From Chrysopilus asiliformis (Eukaryota; Arthropoda; Insecta; Diptera; Rhagionidae), in contig OZ035963.1 in NCBI GenBank assembly GCA_964034945.1, positions 62,097,182-62,161,181 on the forward strand: DNA of 64,000 nucleotides. The letters are read 5' to 3'. The notes beneath the pieces are model-generated. The model was not told where the DNA came from. It saw only the letters and a program-made list of their open reading frames with translations, and ran no database searches. Each line of letters starts with the position of its first letter. Position 1 is the first letter of the stretch. The position numbers and the translations under genes were made by a program. Of the stretch, positions 49,332-59,041 are shown piece by piece.

Positions 49332-49411
49332 TTCTCATCACGTTTGGCCGAAATCGTTTGTTAAAAAAAAAAAAAAAATTATTTGTATTTGCGATTTATT
49401 GGTGAAACATA

Positions 49412-49661
49412 TTAAACAGGAACGGGAGAGTCATAGACGTAATTGTATGCATCATCATCATAGCCGTAGTCTGAGTAGTCATTATAATAATCAACAGGAT
49501 ATACATAATCGGAATAAACGTATTCGCTGTAGAAAAAAAAATATTGAAAAAAAATTCTTTTGAAATATCAACTCTAGAAAAACTTACTCTGGATACTGAG
49601 GAGCAGCGGCAACGAACCCAAGAATGGCAGCCAAAAGAAGAGTTACAAGTACGAATTTCAT
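49412..49661 (-). CDS. Tyr-rich secreted peptide, copy 2 (intact), 62 residues
   Basis: Exon 1 is 49588..49661 and exon 2 49412..49526, with a 61-bp phase-2 intron (GTAAGT...CTACAG). The signal peptide is MKFVLVTLLLAAILGFVAAA. The mature part starts PQYPDEYVYSDYVYP and ends YNYVYDSPVPV. About one third of its 42 residues are Tyr, with many Asp and no Cys or Lys, so it is small, acidic and probably unstructured. The TATA box is at 49736-49743, the CTATCATTATC and CTGGAGTGAACAC blocks follow, and AATAAA is at 49395-49400, just after the stop. The family has three copies in repeated segments plus a distant relative at 61.2 kb. Tyr-rich secreted peptides can serve in cuticle, adhesive or silk-like cross-linking, but that is only a hypothesis here. 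Confidence 0.85.
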
Positions 49662-49735
49662 GATTATTATGTTTTAATTAGTGTGTTCACTCCAGAGCTT
49701 AAACGGAACTTAGATAATGATAGAACTGGTGCGTC

Positions 49736-49743
49736 TTTTTATA
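49736..49743 (-). promoter_or_regulatory. TATA box of Tyr-rich copy 2
   Basis: TATAAAAA on the minus strand, followed by the conserved CTATCATTATC and GAGTGAACACAC leader blocks. Confidence 0.7.
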
Positions 49744-50307
49744 CCCAAAATTCAAAAATATTTTTTTCAAAATTTATTCAAACAAAAGTAACAACGCAAC
49801 GTATTGTTTTTATCTTAAAATTTATAATTATCATCAAATATTAGTACACTTGTTTTCTGACATTTGAGTAAATGTTTTGGTTCATGCGTCAAACATTAGT
49901 ATTTTTGACTAATTTTTAACAAATGGTTTTTATTTGAGTCGCAAGAAATTTCCAGTTTTCAACATTTGGCAGTTTTAAACTGACCTTCAGAATTTGACAT
50001 GTTGATGTATTTTTTCTGTGGAAAAACAAGAACCAAGAATAACGGGAAAAAATATGTTTCGGGCACGAAATTTTCTTTTATCCAAATGTAAACGCCCTCT
50101 TCGAAATCTGTGAGGGTTGTGGATTTCCACTTCATTCAATAGTTTGTCTTCACCAGATTAGAAGTCTGTGAAGATTTTTTTAAATTTATTAAAACAACTT
50201 TTAATAACCTATTTTCGTTATTTTGGCAACTATTTTATTAAAGTTTTTTGCCATCGTTTTTCAGCTTGGCGGCCATTTGTACACATCTGATTATCCACTC
50301 TCTAGAT

Positions 50308-50696
50308 CAGCGTTTTCCAAACTGGGAGGCGCGCCTCCCTAGGGAGGCGTGGACTAGTCTAAGGGGAGGCGCGAATATTAGCCAGTATTGACAAAAAAAA
50401 GTGCACGGGTAGCTAATACAATACGTAACATATAGGTACACTACTATGGTGCTGATGCTACCCTTAAGTCCGTAACAGATTGACCGGCAGTAGCAGTAGC
50501 AGTGGCAGCAAAATGTTCTGATTGGCTGAAATCCGACGAAATCCGACATGTTGTCGGATTTCAGCCAATCAGAACATTTTGCTGCCACTGCTACTGCTAC
50601 TGCCGGTCAATCTGTTACGGGCTTTACCCCGTAGCAAACATAACGTTTCAAATATTTTTAAGGGAGCCGTGATAAAATAAAGTTTGGAAACCACTG
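50308..50696. mobile_element. hAT-type MITE, 389 bp, with exact 8-bp duplication
   Basis: The termini CAGCGTTTTCCAAACT and CAGTGGTTTCCAAACT (inverted) lie between two identical CTCTAGAT octamers (50300-50307, 50697-50704). CAG termini and an 8-bp duplication are the hAT signature. A second element is nested inside at 50467-50623. Confidence 0.92.
50467..50623. mobile_element. TTA-flanked foldback MITE nested in the hAT element
   Basis: The arms are about 70 bp, nearly perfect inverted repeats (AGTCCGTAACAGATTGACCG at one end; CAATCTGTTACGGGCT at the other). TTA is on both sides (50464-50466, 50624-50626). It must be younger than the hAT element it interrupts. Confidence 0.88.
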
Positions 50697-51003
50697 CTCT
50701 AGATTATAAGCTCTCTAGTTTTTAAATTACCAAATTACCACTTTATCTTTCCAGTATAGATCACTAGTGTAGGCAATATTGTAAAATACAATGTGCTTTA
50801 ACTGACATTTAAATACTTTGTAATATAAATCGTTTTTTATGAAGTAATCATTCATTTTAAAAATAGTTTGCCTGTGTTTTAAAAACCATGAGTATAAAAT
50901 TTGTAAAAGGATTAGGACGTTTTAATAAATTGTAAAGAATATCATTGGTTTCTTTCAATTTTATACCTTTTACACATCAGAATTGAGCTCCATTTGATCA
51001 GAA

Positions 51004-51775
51004 GTGTTCAAATTATTTCAAGATTTTTTTTTCCTGTTCTCAAACGGTTTTTGCAAAAGTTTTTTGCAAAAGGCAAAAATTAATGATTTGTGGAAGAAGT
51101 ATGAAGAACTCGGGATATATTCTACTGGCACGAAGAATAATTTGAAGACAAGGATTTTGAAAGAATTGAAGAGAATTGAAGAACGGAACTCTCCGGTAAT
51201 GTCTCATTTACATATTTAAAGCGGAAATGAGGAAGATTTATTGCAAGCAGAATTGGAGCAACTACAGAAAATTTTGGAGAGAAAACAAGAAATTGAAAAA
51301 TGCAATAAAAAATTTGACTCTAACACCGTGTCTTGACTTGGGATTTTTCATCGCAGAGATTTTATAATTGACCAATCAGAGCTCGAGTTGACGGCGATAT
51401 CGTCATCAACTCGAGCTCTGATTGGTGAATTATAAAATCTCTGCGATGAAAAATCCCAAGTCAAGACGCGGTGTAAGTGATGAATCGGTTCGTGATACAA
51501 GAAAGTGCAGTTTTGAAGACGTAGAAGCTGTCATGTAAAAATTTAGTGGTGACGACAGTTTGCCTGTTGAACTTTGGATAAAGAATTTCGAAGAATCGAT
51601 GAAAGCTTTTGGATGTGAAGAAAAAAATGTCTTTCCTCTATGCTAAGCGTTTGATAACAGGTACTGCGAGAATTTTTCTTAGGTCAATATTTTGTAAGTC
51701 TTGAATCGAATTAAAAAGTTCGCTGTTGGATGAATTTGGGAAAAAATTAACAAACGCTGGTGGCAAATTTATTGT
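51004..51775 (+). pseudogene. LTR-retrotransposon gag relic with SAP-like domain
   Basis: Fragments in order: a SAP-like motif (LWKKYEELGIYSTGTKNNLK), an acidic coiled stretch (EQLQKILERKQEIEK), then, after an inserted MITE, FSGDDSLPVELWIKNFEESM, then pieces LYAKRLITGTARIF and LKSSLLDEFGKKLT. The last three match Gag of insect Ty3/gypsy-like elements (FSGDD...W...F, the YAKRLLxGTA block, and the LLxEFGKK block). Stops and frameshifts separate the pieces, so it is dead. No pol, protease or LTR was found nearby. Confidence 0.7.
51324..51473. mobile_element. TAA-flanked foldback MITE inside the gag relic
   Basis: The arms CACCGTGTCTTGACTTGGGA and beyond (about 65 bp) are almost perfectly inverted, with TAA on both sides (51321-51323, 51474-51476). 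It splits the gag relic, so it inserted after that retrotransposon. Confidence 0.88.
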
Positions 51776-51954
51776 GTTCGCACCCTTAAGTGGGAATTAC
51801 AATGGGTCGACAGCAGCAGCTACAGCAAAATGATTTAATTGACTTAGAGCCCTCTGACGTAAAAGTCGTAGCGCCGCTATAGTGTTCAACTTTAATCATA
51901 ATTTTGTCGTCCTCGCTGCGCAGCATTTTTGACAGCTGGTTTTGTGTGGCTTTA

Positions 51955-52299
51955 AGCTAGAACCTGAATCATACGTCGATGCGTCCGTCCGGTAGACGAA
52001 TCACTTCTTCTTCACTTTTTTTGCACTTCTTCTATTAGTTTATCGTCGAAACAATTACTTTCAATTTGTTCCATACTTAAATTGCTTAAATCGTAACCAA
52101 ACTTTTTTGCGAAATGACATTTCCGTGCGTTGCCGCATGTAAAAGTAGAAAGTCGACCTACTCTATGCGGCTGCCGCATCGGAAAACGTATTATTAGGGG
52201 AGTAGTCATAGCAGCCCGTTGATTTTACTTTGACCGCATTGAACTGTCAACGTGACGGACGCATGGCGGACGCACGGACGTATATTTCTGGTTCTACCT
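51955..52299. mobile_element. TTA-flanked MITE, 345 bp
   Basis: The termini AGCTAGAACCTGAA and its near complement (TTCTGGTTCTACCT) are followed inward by inverted ATACGTC...GCGTCC words. TTA is on both sides (51952-51954, 52300-52302). A 65-codon minus-strand frame inside has no domain I recognise. Confidence 0.75.
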
Positions 52300-52861
52300 T
52301 TAGTTTGATGGGAAAAGGCACGGTTTTGAAGCCATTCTACAAATAATCATTATTAATGACAATTTTTAACAACACCATCCCTTAAAAACGAACAAGAATT
52401 AAATTTCATTAAAAAAAAAACAATGTAAAATCCTCTGTGTAATCAAGCAAGTCGATATATTTCATACAACAGCATTCTGCTTTTTGCTGTCGCTGTTGCT
52501 GCTGTCTATTATCGTTCAGCCTCCAATGAAAACTGTGGCAATGTTTTTTTTAACATTTGTTGTCATTGGTAAAAATCCAGAAAATAGTAAACACAAATAA
52601 TAATCGAAAGTTTTTTGATTTTTGCGCAAGCTTGCGTTGATATAGCTTTCGATTAAAGAACAAAATCATTAAAATTGGACCGGGCGGAACTCCATAACTA
52701 AGGATGATCCCGAATCCTTTTTTTATATATACAATTTTTTTCGTTTCAATCGATACAAGTTAGCAATGAGTTTTTATACAAAATGTTGCAGTTTTTATTT
52801 AATAGGCTAAATATAACAATTTTCCAATTACGTTTGGCCAGAAACGTTTGTAAACGAAAAT

Positions 52862-54032
52862 TTAAAAAAAAATAAAAAAAAAAATTTTAAAAAAAAGCTT
52901 TTATTAAAAAAGAATGCACTAAAAAGAGAAAAATAATTTTCTGGACGCTGTGTATCACAAATATAAAAGCTTTTTAAAAGCGAGATAAATTTTTATTTTA
53001 TTGTTTTATGCTTTATCTCGCTTTTTAAAAGCTTTTATATTTGTGATACACAGCGTCCAGAAAATTATTTTTCTCTTTTTAGTGCATTCTTTTTTAATAA
53101 AAGCTTTTTTTTAAAATTTTTTTTTTTATTTTTTTTATTTTGTTCTTTTTAGTCTTCGAATATATCCTTACATTTGAGATGTCCTTACAGGCTTTTTAAC
53201 TTGAGAATCGTATTCAGCGACCCCAAAAACCCCCAGAATAGATTTTTTTCCGGAAAATTTGGAGAAAAGGATAATCACGTTATCCTTACAGTACCTTCCG
53301 TTATCCTTACAGACTTTTTAATGACAGATTCGGATTCAGCGACCCCAAAAACCCCCAGAATAGATTTTTTCCCGGAAAATTTGGAGAAAAGGATAATCAC
53401 GTTATCCTTACAGGACCTTCCGTTATCCTTACAAACTTTTTGATGACAGATTCGGATTCAGCGACCCCAAAAACCCCAGAATAGATTTTTTTCCGGAAAA
53501 TTTGGAGAAAAGGATAATCACGTTATCCTTACAGGACCTTCCGTTATCCTTACAGACTTTTTGATGACAGATTCGGATTCAGCGACCCCAAAAACCCCAG
53601 AATAGATTTTTTTCCGGAAAATTTGGAGAAAAGGATAATCACGATATCCTTACAGGACCTTCCGTTATCCTTACTGACTTTTCAATGACAGATTCGGATT
53701 CAGCGACTCCAAAAACCCCCAGAATAGATTTTTTTCTGGAAAATTTGGAGAAAAGGATAATCACGTTATCCTTACAGGACCTTCCGTTATCCTTACTGAC
53801 TTTTTAATGACAGATTCGGATTCAGCGACCTCAGAAACCCCCAGAATAGATTTTTTTCCGGAAAATTTGGAGAAAAGGATAATCACGTTATCCTTACAGG
53901 ACCTTCCGTTATCCTTACAAGGACGAAGTAGTGAAAATATTGTAATGTCATCGGACTTTAATAAGTGTGCAAAATTTCAAGTCAATCGGACAAGCGGAAG
54001 TGGGTCAAAATTGGGTTGCAAGATTTGACCCC

Positions 54033-54069
<37 letters not shown>

Positions 54070-54090
54070 GCGAGCTAAATAAAAGCTTTT
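52862..54090 (+). mobile_element. Composite element: foldback head, 121-bp array, TCTG tail
   Basis: The head (52862-53146) is a near-perfect foldback with arms of over 100 bp containing TTAGTGCATTC, CGCTGTGTATCAC and GCGAGATAAA words. The array (about 53180-53920) has six to seven 121-bp modules. The tail (about 53925-54090) has GTCAATCGGACAAGCGG, a GACA run (54033-54063) and ends GCGAGCTAAATAAAAGCTTT. Repeat units 1 and 2 lack it: there an A tract is followed directly by TTTGTATTTGCGATTTATTGG, so the insertion was into the A tract, 3' of the peptide gene. No coding capacity. Foldback plus internal satellite recalls DINE/Helentron-like elements, but I see no Helitron terminus, so class is open. 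Confidence 0.75.
53180..53920 (+). repeat. Tandem array of 121-bp modules
   Basis: Each unit contains GACAGATTCGGATTCAGCGA, ACCCCCAGAATAGATTTTTT, GGATAATCACGTTATCC and CCTTCCGTTATCCTTAC. Unit-to-unit spacing by eye is 118-122 bp. Frames through it read as repeated false peptides. Confidence 0.9.
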
Positions 54091-54201
54091 AAAAAACACC
54101 TAATTAGTATTTGCAATTTATTGGTGAAACACTCAAAACATTAATAAGCATAGCTATAGGTGTAATTGCATACATCACCATAACCGTAGCTTGGGTAGTT
54201 T

Positions 54202-54534
54202 TTATGTATAATGATAACTGGCGGAATCAGTGTAATGACCAGTGTAATAATCATTGTTATAATTGTAATAATCTGGGTTATAATTGTTGTAGTAGTCATT
54301 GTTATAATTGTTGTAGTAGTCATTGTTATAATTGTTGTAGTAGTCATCATAATTGACAGGATAGACGTATTCCTCGTATCTGTAATAAAATTTTGTGAAA
54401 TATGAATATCACTTTTTGAAATATCAGCTTTAAAAGACTTACACTGGGTACACTGGGTACACTGGGTATTGAGGAGCAGCGGCAGCAAATCCAAAGATGA
54501 ACGCCAAAAGGAGAGTTACAAAAAGATATTTCAT
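54202..54534 (-). CDS. Tyr/Asn-rich secreted peptide, copy 3, 89 residues
   Basis: Exon 1 is 54443..54534 and exon 2 54202..54379, with a 63-bp phase-2 intron (GTAAGT...TTACAG). The signal peptide is MKYLFVTLLLAFIFGFAAAA. The mature part starts PQYPVYPVYPVYEEYVYPVN, continues with three 8-residue repeats DYYNNYN[NP] encoded by 24-bp units, then DYYNYNNDYYTGHY and ends SYHYT. Just past the stop another frame reads NYPSYGYGDVCNYTYSYAY, which matches the tail of copies 1 and 2; a one-base shift has thus replaced the ancestral C-terminus. YPV repeats have also expanded in exon 1. TATA box at 54608-54615, CTGAAGTGAA leader, AATAAA at 54117-54122. It has diverged further from copies 1 and 2 than they have from each other. 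Function unknown. Confidence 0.82.
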
Positions 54535-54607
54535 GATTATTTTTTTAGTTAACGTGTTTCACTTCAGAACTTCGAAGAAACTTAGATAATGATGGAAACT
54601 CAACGTC

Positions 54608-54615
54608 TTTTTATA
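54608..54615 (-). promoter_or_regulatory. TATA box of Tyr-rich copy 3
   Basis: TATAAAAA on the minus strand, followed by a C[AC]ATCATTATC block and TTCTGAAGTGAA, as in the other copies. Confidence 0.65.
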
Positions 54616-55127
54616 TCCGAAATTTGAAAATTCTTCCATACTTTATGTAAAGAAACGTAACGTCGCAAATTAGTGTTTTTCACTAAAATTCATAATTATC
54701 AACAAACATTGATACAATCGTTTTCTAACATTTGAATAAATGTTTTGAACTTATGTGTAAACCAATTTTAAACAAATGGTCTTCATCCGGGTCGAAAAAA
54801 TTGGCCAATATTAAACTTTTCGCATTTTTAATATGACCTTCAAATTTAGCTTATGCTAATTTTTTTTTCTGAGGAACAACAACGAAAAAAACATTTTTTG
54901 TTTCTTTTTATAAAAAATATTTTTGGTCTAAAGTTGTGTTCTTACAAACTTATGTTTACGTACACTTGTTAGGTTTGAATCTTGTAACATAATTTAGATT
55001 CACTTTTCCATATCGATTCACTTGAAACCTGGCACAAATCCGAGGACAATACAATATGTAAAAATGCATACATCAAAAAACAAAATGGCGAGTGTAATGT
55101 TGTCTAAATTAGTTACATTATCGCGTA

Positions 55128-55577
55128 CTAGCTTGCATACCCGTCGCTGCCGGGTTAAGTTTTTTCAATTTTTTTTTATGGTCTATGTTGGAGCTAAACT
55201 TCAGGCCAATCGGCTCGGTAGTTTCCCGGTTTCGAGATCACTTTACCCCCTCCCCTTACTCCACCCACCCCTCGCGCTACTTTTCAATGGGTATTTGTTG
55301 GGGCTGGACCCCCGAAGAACATCTATGCCAAATTTCAGGCCAATCGGTTCAGTAGTTTCCCCGCGAAAGAGTAACATAGAGGGAAGACTAAGTTTCGAAA
55401 TCACTTTACCCCCTCCCCTTACTCCCCCCACCCCTCGCGCTACTTTTCCGTATGCCTATGTTGGAACCAGAACTACCACAGACACTCATGCCAACTTTCA
55501 AGTCGATCGGTTCAGCCGTTTTTGCGTTAAAGAGGAACAGACAGACAGACACCAACTCATTTTTATATATTAGTATG
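55128..55577 (+). repeat. Dispersed repeat family B, copy 2 (about 450 bp)
   Basis: It begins ACTAGCTTGCATACCCGTCG and ends with an AGAC run then ACCAACTCATTTTTATATAT. It is the most complete copy in the window. A 183-codon frame through it is a repeat artefact: it also exists, altered, in the 13.3-kb copy. Confidence 0.8.
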
Positions 55578-56041
55578 ATTGTTTCACGTTTGGATCGGAT
55601 ATTTTCCCCTTCTCATCGAGTCACGAAATAGTGGAGAATATTTTGTTCTTCACTAAAATCACTAAACATAACACTTGCTGAATTTTAGCAAAAATTTAAT
55701 CCTCAAAATTCATAGAATACAGTACGGAAGCTAGTAAAGCTGCGCCTGATGAGGGTCGAGATTATCCAAACCAGAAACAGATTTGAAATAAAATCTAACT
55801 GTGTCGCAATGTGGAAACGATTTTTCCGAATTTGAAAATATCACAAATTATAAAACTCACTGACCAGTTAACTGCACCAAACTCATAAAAACTTGTGGAA
55901 AAAAGCAAAAATTATCCAGTTTTATCGAATTTATCTTGATAGAAACCAAATAAGACCACATTGTAATCAGATTAAAGTGAATACACTTAAAATTTATTAG
56001 CAAAATTGAGTTTGAAACTATTTTTTCAAAAATTCTCAATA

Positions 56042-56303
56042 TTACCGCCCTGGGCCGGAGGGATCATTTGCTATTTGCAATCCAATTCGTTCCTCAGCTG
56101 CCATTGCTCCCGAATGTCCGCGATCTAAACCGAAATCTACATGGATTCCATTGTGAGTTCCAGGATGATATACATTGTTTTTATTAATACTAAAAAAACA
56201 GTTATATATCCATAAATATGTAAGTAAAATATCATAAAACTCACTCCATCAAATCAACAGCACAAATTGCAGCCAACAACACGAAAACTCCTAAGAATCT
56301 CAT
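56042..56303 (-). CDS. DFGL/PGR secreted peptide 1, 68 residues, two exons
   Basis: Exon 1 is 56245..56303 and exon 2 56042..56189, with a 55-bp phase-2 intron (GTGAGT...TTTTAG). Exon 1 encodes the signal region MRFLGVFVLLAAICAVDLM. Exon 2 reads DINKNNVYHPGTHNGIH, then VDFGLDRGHSGAMAAEERIG, then LQIANDPSGPGR and stop. No Cys. The DI start, [VI]DFGLxRGxS core, RIxxxIAN-type stretch and terminal PGR recur in the gene at 59.7-60.0 kb. The terminal Gly-Arg could allow C-terminal amidation after removal of Arg. The promoter is less clear; a GGTAAAAAGACC word stands where the Tyr-rich genes have GGTATAAAAAGACG. I do not recognise the family; small cationic or neutral immune or salivary peptides are possibilities only. 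Confidence 0.82.
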
Positions 56304-57872
56304 TATATTTTGCTTTAAAAAATATTCTTAAAAATGCAATCTGCAAAAAGAATTTGGTGGTCTTTTTACCAAAAATTCACCAAAGAAAATCTGATAAGAA
56401 AATCTAAGCTGGATATTATTTTAACGCTAAAGTTGAATTTGAAACTGAAGTCAATCTAGACGAATTTTGCGTAAGAAAATGTTGACCGTTTAGTATTTGT
56501 GACATGTTAATTGATACAAATCAGATAAAAGTAGCAAAACAGATGTTTTTGTTGCTGACGAATTTAATCACGATTTTCACGCAAAACGCAACTACATTAA
56601 AAATATTTTAAGGGGTGAGACTATAGGCTAACGAAATAATTCACTCAGAAAGAAACAGAAGGGGAGTATGAAAATTCTTCGTCTAAAAAACGGTTCCACC
56701 TACTTCCAAAATTAATTATTTACTATTTGGATTCAGAAGTATAGTAAAAACTGTCCATTTTACAACGAAATTTGCAAAATTACCAAAAAAAACTTCTTAA
56801 ATTTGATTGTTTTATTGTAAAACTGACTATTTTTTTTCAATTTTAACCAATAAGTAATCTAATTTACTATTTTTTTCTTTTTGGGGTGGTTCGAAAATTA
56901 CGTTATGCTAATTTTAGACTCTTCAACCCTTCCCCCGCCCCCTACCCACTACCCCGCACCCATACCTGCTTATAATTTCTTACGAACTTTTGTATGAAGT
57001 TTAGCTAACCCCCTCCTTTTTTTCTAGTCAAAATACTATGTATTTTACGGACAGCCCCTTCTCTGAATTCGAAATCTTACAGTTTCAAAATTGTTGTTTA
57101 AAATCATGAAATTTCTTACAAAAAAATTGCTGTATTTTAAATTAAAAACAATGTTAATAAAACCCTCAATTATTCTGTTGAAAATTATTGTGATTCGTCT
57201 TGAGAATATTTTTCTATTTTATAGAGAAGAAGCGGTATTTACTCTCAATTGATGATCAAATATTTGTAGGATTTAAATATTTTAACAAGTGTTTTCTATA
57301 CAATTGTCAAGGGCATTTTTTTTTTAATTTCACGTAGAGCATTTAGAAAGATGTATACTAGTAACTCTAAGACCATGTAAAAACCACGTAAACAAACTGG
57401 TAAAAATGTAAAAACTAGTAAAAATCCAAAGAAATTGCAAATTTGTTCTGCTTAATGCATTAGAGACAAAGGTCATCACACCACTAGCGCCAGTTGGTCA
57501 AAATCGGAAGTCGGCTGACTGCCAGGTCAGCAGCGAGAGCCTATAGTCTAGAGGGTGGACAATCGCACTTAATAAACTATTCTACTTACACAGAAAGACA
57601 GAAAGAAAAAATAGTGAAAAATAGTTAAAATTGCGTCAACCTACGAGAACAGTGGCTTAACTATGCTTCTCTTCTCAAAACTTACTACAAACGTACTTAA
57701 TTCAACTATTAAATGGTCAAAAATGTTTATAATAGTTTGATAAGGTACGTGTGTAGATATTAGAAATGTATATATTAGAAATGTTTATAAACATTTTTTT
57801 CAATTTATTAAAACAAAAACAGCTTGGCGGCCATTTTTATACTTCCGATTGTTCAAATAATTACTAGACTTA
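56304..57872. other. Intergenic region with a decayed gene promoter
   Basis: About 57180-57320 is homologous to the upstream region of the peptide gene at 59.7-60.0 kb, including the CTCTATAAAATAG-type TATA (minus strand) and TCAATTGAGAGTAAA. No intact exon 1 follows where expected (57100-57170). About 56882-56950 carries the AAAATTACGTTATGCTAA variant of the recurring repeat word. A 12-bp pair AGACTATAGGCT/AGCCTATAGTCT at 56643 and 57541 may be chance. No gene is supported. Confidence 0.5.
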
Positions 57873-57999
57873 GGCCCGTTTGCGCGTATTATTCTTAAAA
57901 AATTAAGTTGTGGTTAGCCTACTTAAACCGTAGAAATTCTTCGACTTAAATTTTTTAAGTGGTGCATAAGTTGCTAAGTTTTGTTGGTGCAAACGGCAC
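57873..57999 (+). mobile_element. 127-bp PIF/Harbinger-type MITE, copy C
   Basis: Same orientation and length as the copy in the intron of the first gene, with a perfect TTA duplication (57870-57872, 58000-58002). Confidence 0.85.
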
Positions 58000-58206
58000 T
58001 TAGTGAATTGCTTCTTATTAATTATTTTATCTTCAGTTTTTTAGGTTTCTTATAGTTTTTACGCTAAAGTTTTGGCTTCTTTGGGTTTCTTACAGTTTTT
58101 ACGCGTATTTTTTACGTGTAAAAAATGCATAAATTACTTTACGTAAAAACCGCCACAATACTGGCCCGATTTTTATTTGTCAAAAAATCGGATTTTTCGC
58201 GGGTAA

Positions 58207-58526
58207 AGCGAGAAACACAATTGGCGCAGTAACGACGACGCATGCATCAAACGCGTATATTCTTATCGCTGCAGACACAATTGATACTGCAGCAGAAACG
58301 CATGCGTCTGCATCGACGCAGCGTTTTGAAAAATGCTGCATGCTATAATAATGCTTATCCACATATGCGTGTTTTCTTTGAAGATGAAGGGTGCGCAATC
58401 ATAAATTTGTTTTCAAATGACATTTGACACTACACTGCATCAATTGTGTCAACCAACGCTGCTGCATGCATTCCATTGCGTGAATGCACAACGCTACAGC
58501 ATGCTGAGTCAATTGTGTTTCTCGCC
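58207..58526. mobile_element. TAA-flanked MITE, 320 bp
   Basis: The termini AGCGAGAAACACAATTG and GGCGAGAAACACAATTG (inverted) lie between TAA trinucleotides (58204-58206, 58527-58529). The interior is rich in GCATGC/TGCAGC words. PIF/Harbinger-type by duplication. Confidence 0.82.
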
Positions 58527-59041
58527 TAAGGTTTTTGAAGTTTCCCTTCAGTTACCCTTTGAAAAAAAAAACGTTTCAATTTTCATACATAATTTTTATT
58601 TTCTCAGAAAAAACAAAACTGCTGATTACAAAATAAACTCATTAGTTAGTTGATAATTGTTTTCCTCCATTGACGCAAAACCATAATTTACTTTCAAAAA
58701 ATCATCAAATATTAATTCAGGTGGTCCCGTTATTTTACGTGGATAAATTAAAAAAAAAATATTCGTTTCACCTTGAAAAAATTTAAATTTTTCGTTTCTG
58801 GATCATGGGAAAACAGGAAATTGTTAAACATCTTTTAAAATTATTGAAGCTTTTCTCTCAAGCGGACGTTTAAGAAGTAATTGCAGAAAAATAAAGAACT
58901 TTTTTTAAAATTCCATTTTCAGAATACATGGGAAATGAGTTAAGAATTGATTTTTTTTCTTCTGATTTGTCTAAAAAATTGGCTTTGTGGAAATTAAGGA
59001 AATCCAATTGCAAAGCTGGGATTAGCGACACTGCGTGAAAC

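Larger units (their letters stand above)
42522..54850. repeat. Segment present three times, each with a Tyr-rich peptide gene
   Basis: Units are roughly 42522-44353, 48340-49985 and 52470-54850. Shared landmarks in order are GGACCGGGCGGAACTCCATA, GGATGGTCCCGAAACC, a TTTATACAAAAGGTTGC-like block, the TTTGGCCGAAATCGTTTGTT block, the peptide gene on the minus strand, and the promoter flank ending near TTTTCAACATTTGGC. Unit 1 has a 982-bp insertion, unit 2 a family C repeat, and unit 3 the 1.2-kb composite element; each is absent from the other units. Serine protease 2 and the acidic peptide gene lie between units 1 and 2. Confidence 0.85.

Noticed and set aside
51955..52299. Possible THAP-like coding inside the MITE
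   Set aside because: The 65-codon frame lacks the Cys-Cys-Cys-His spacing of THAP domains and sits in a 345-bp inverted-repeat element.
55022..55573. 183-codon frame
   Set aside because: It lies within dispersed repeat family B; the similar frame at 13.3 kb differs in the same repeat, consistent with composition and not selection.
56643..57552. 12-bp inverted pair as ends of a 910-bp transposon
   Set aside because: No target duplication, and the similarity does not extend beyond 12-13 bases.
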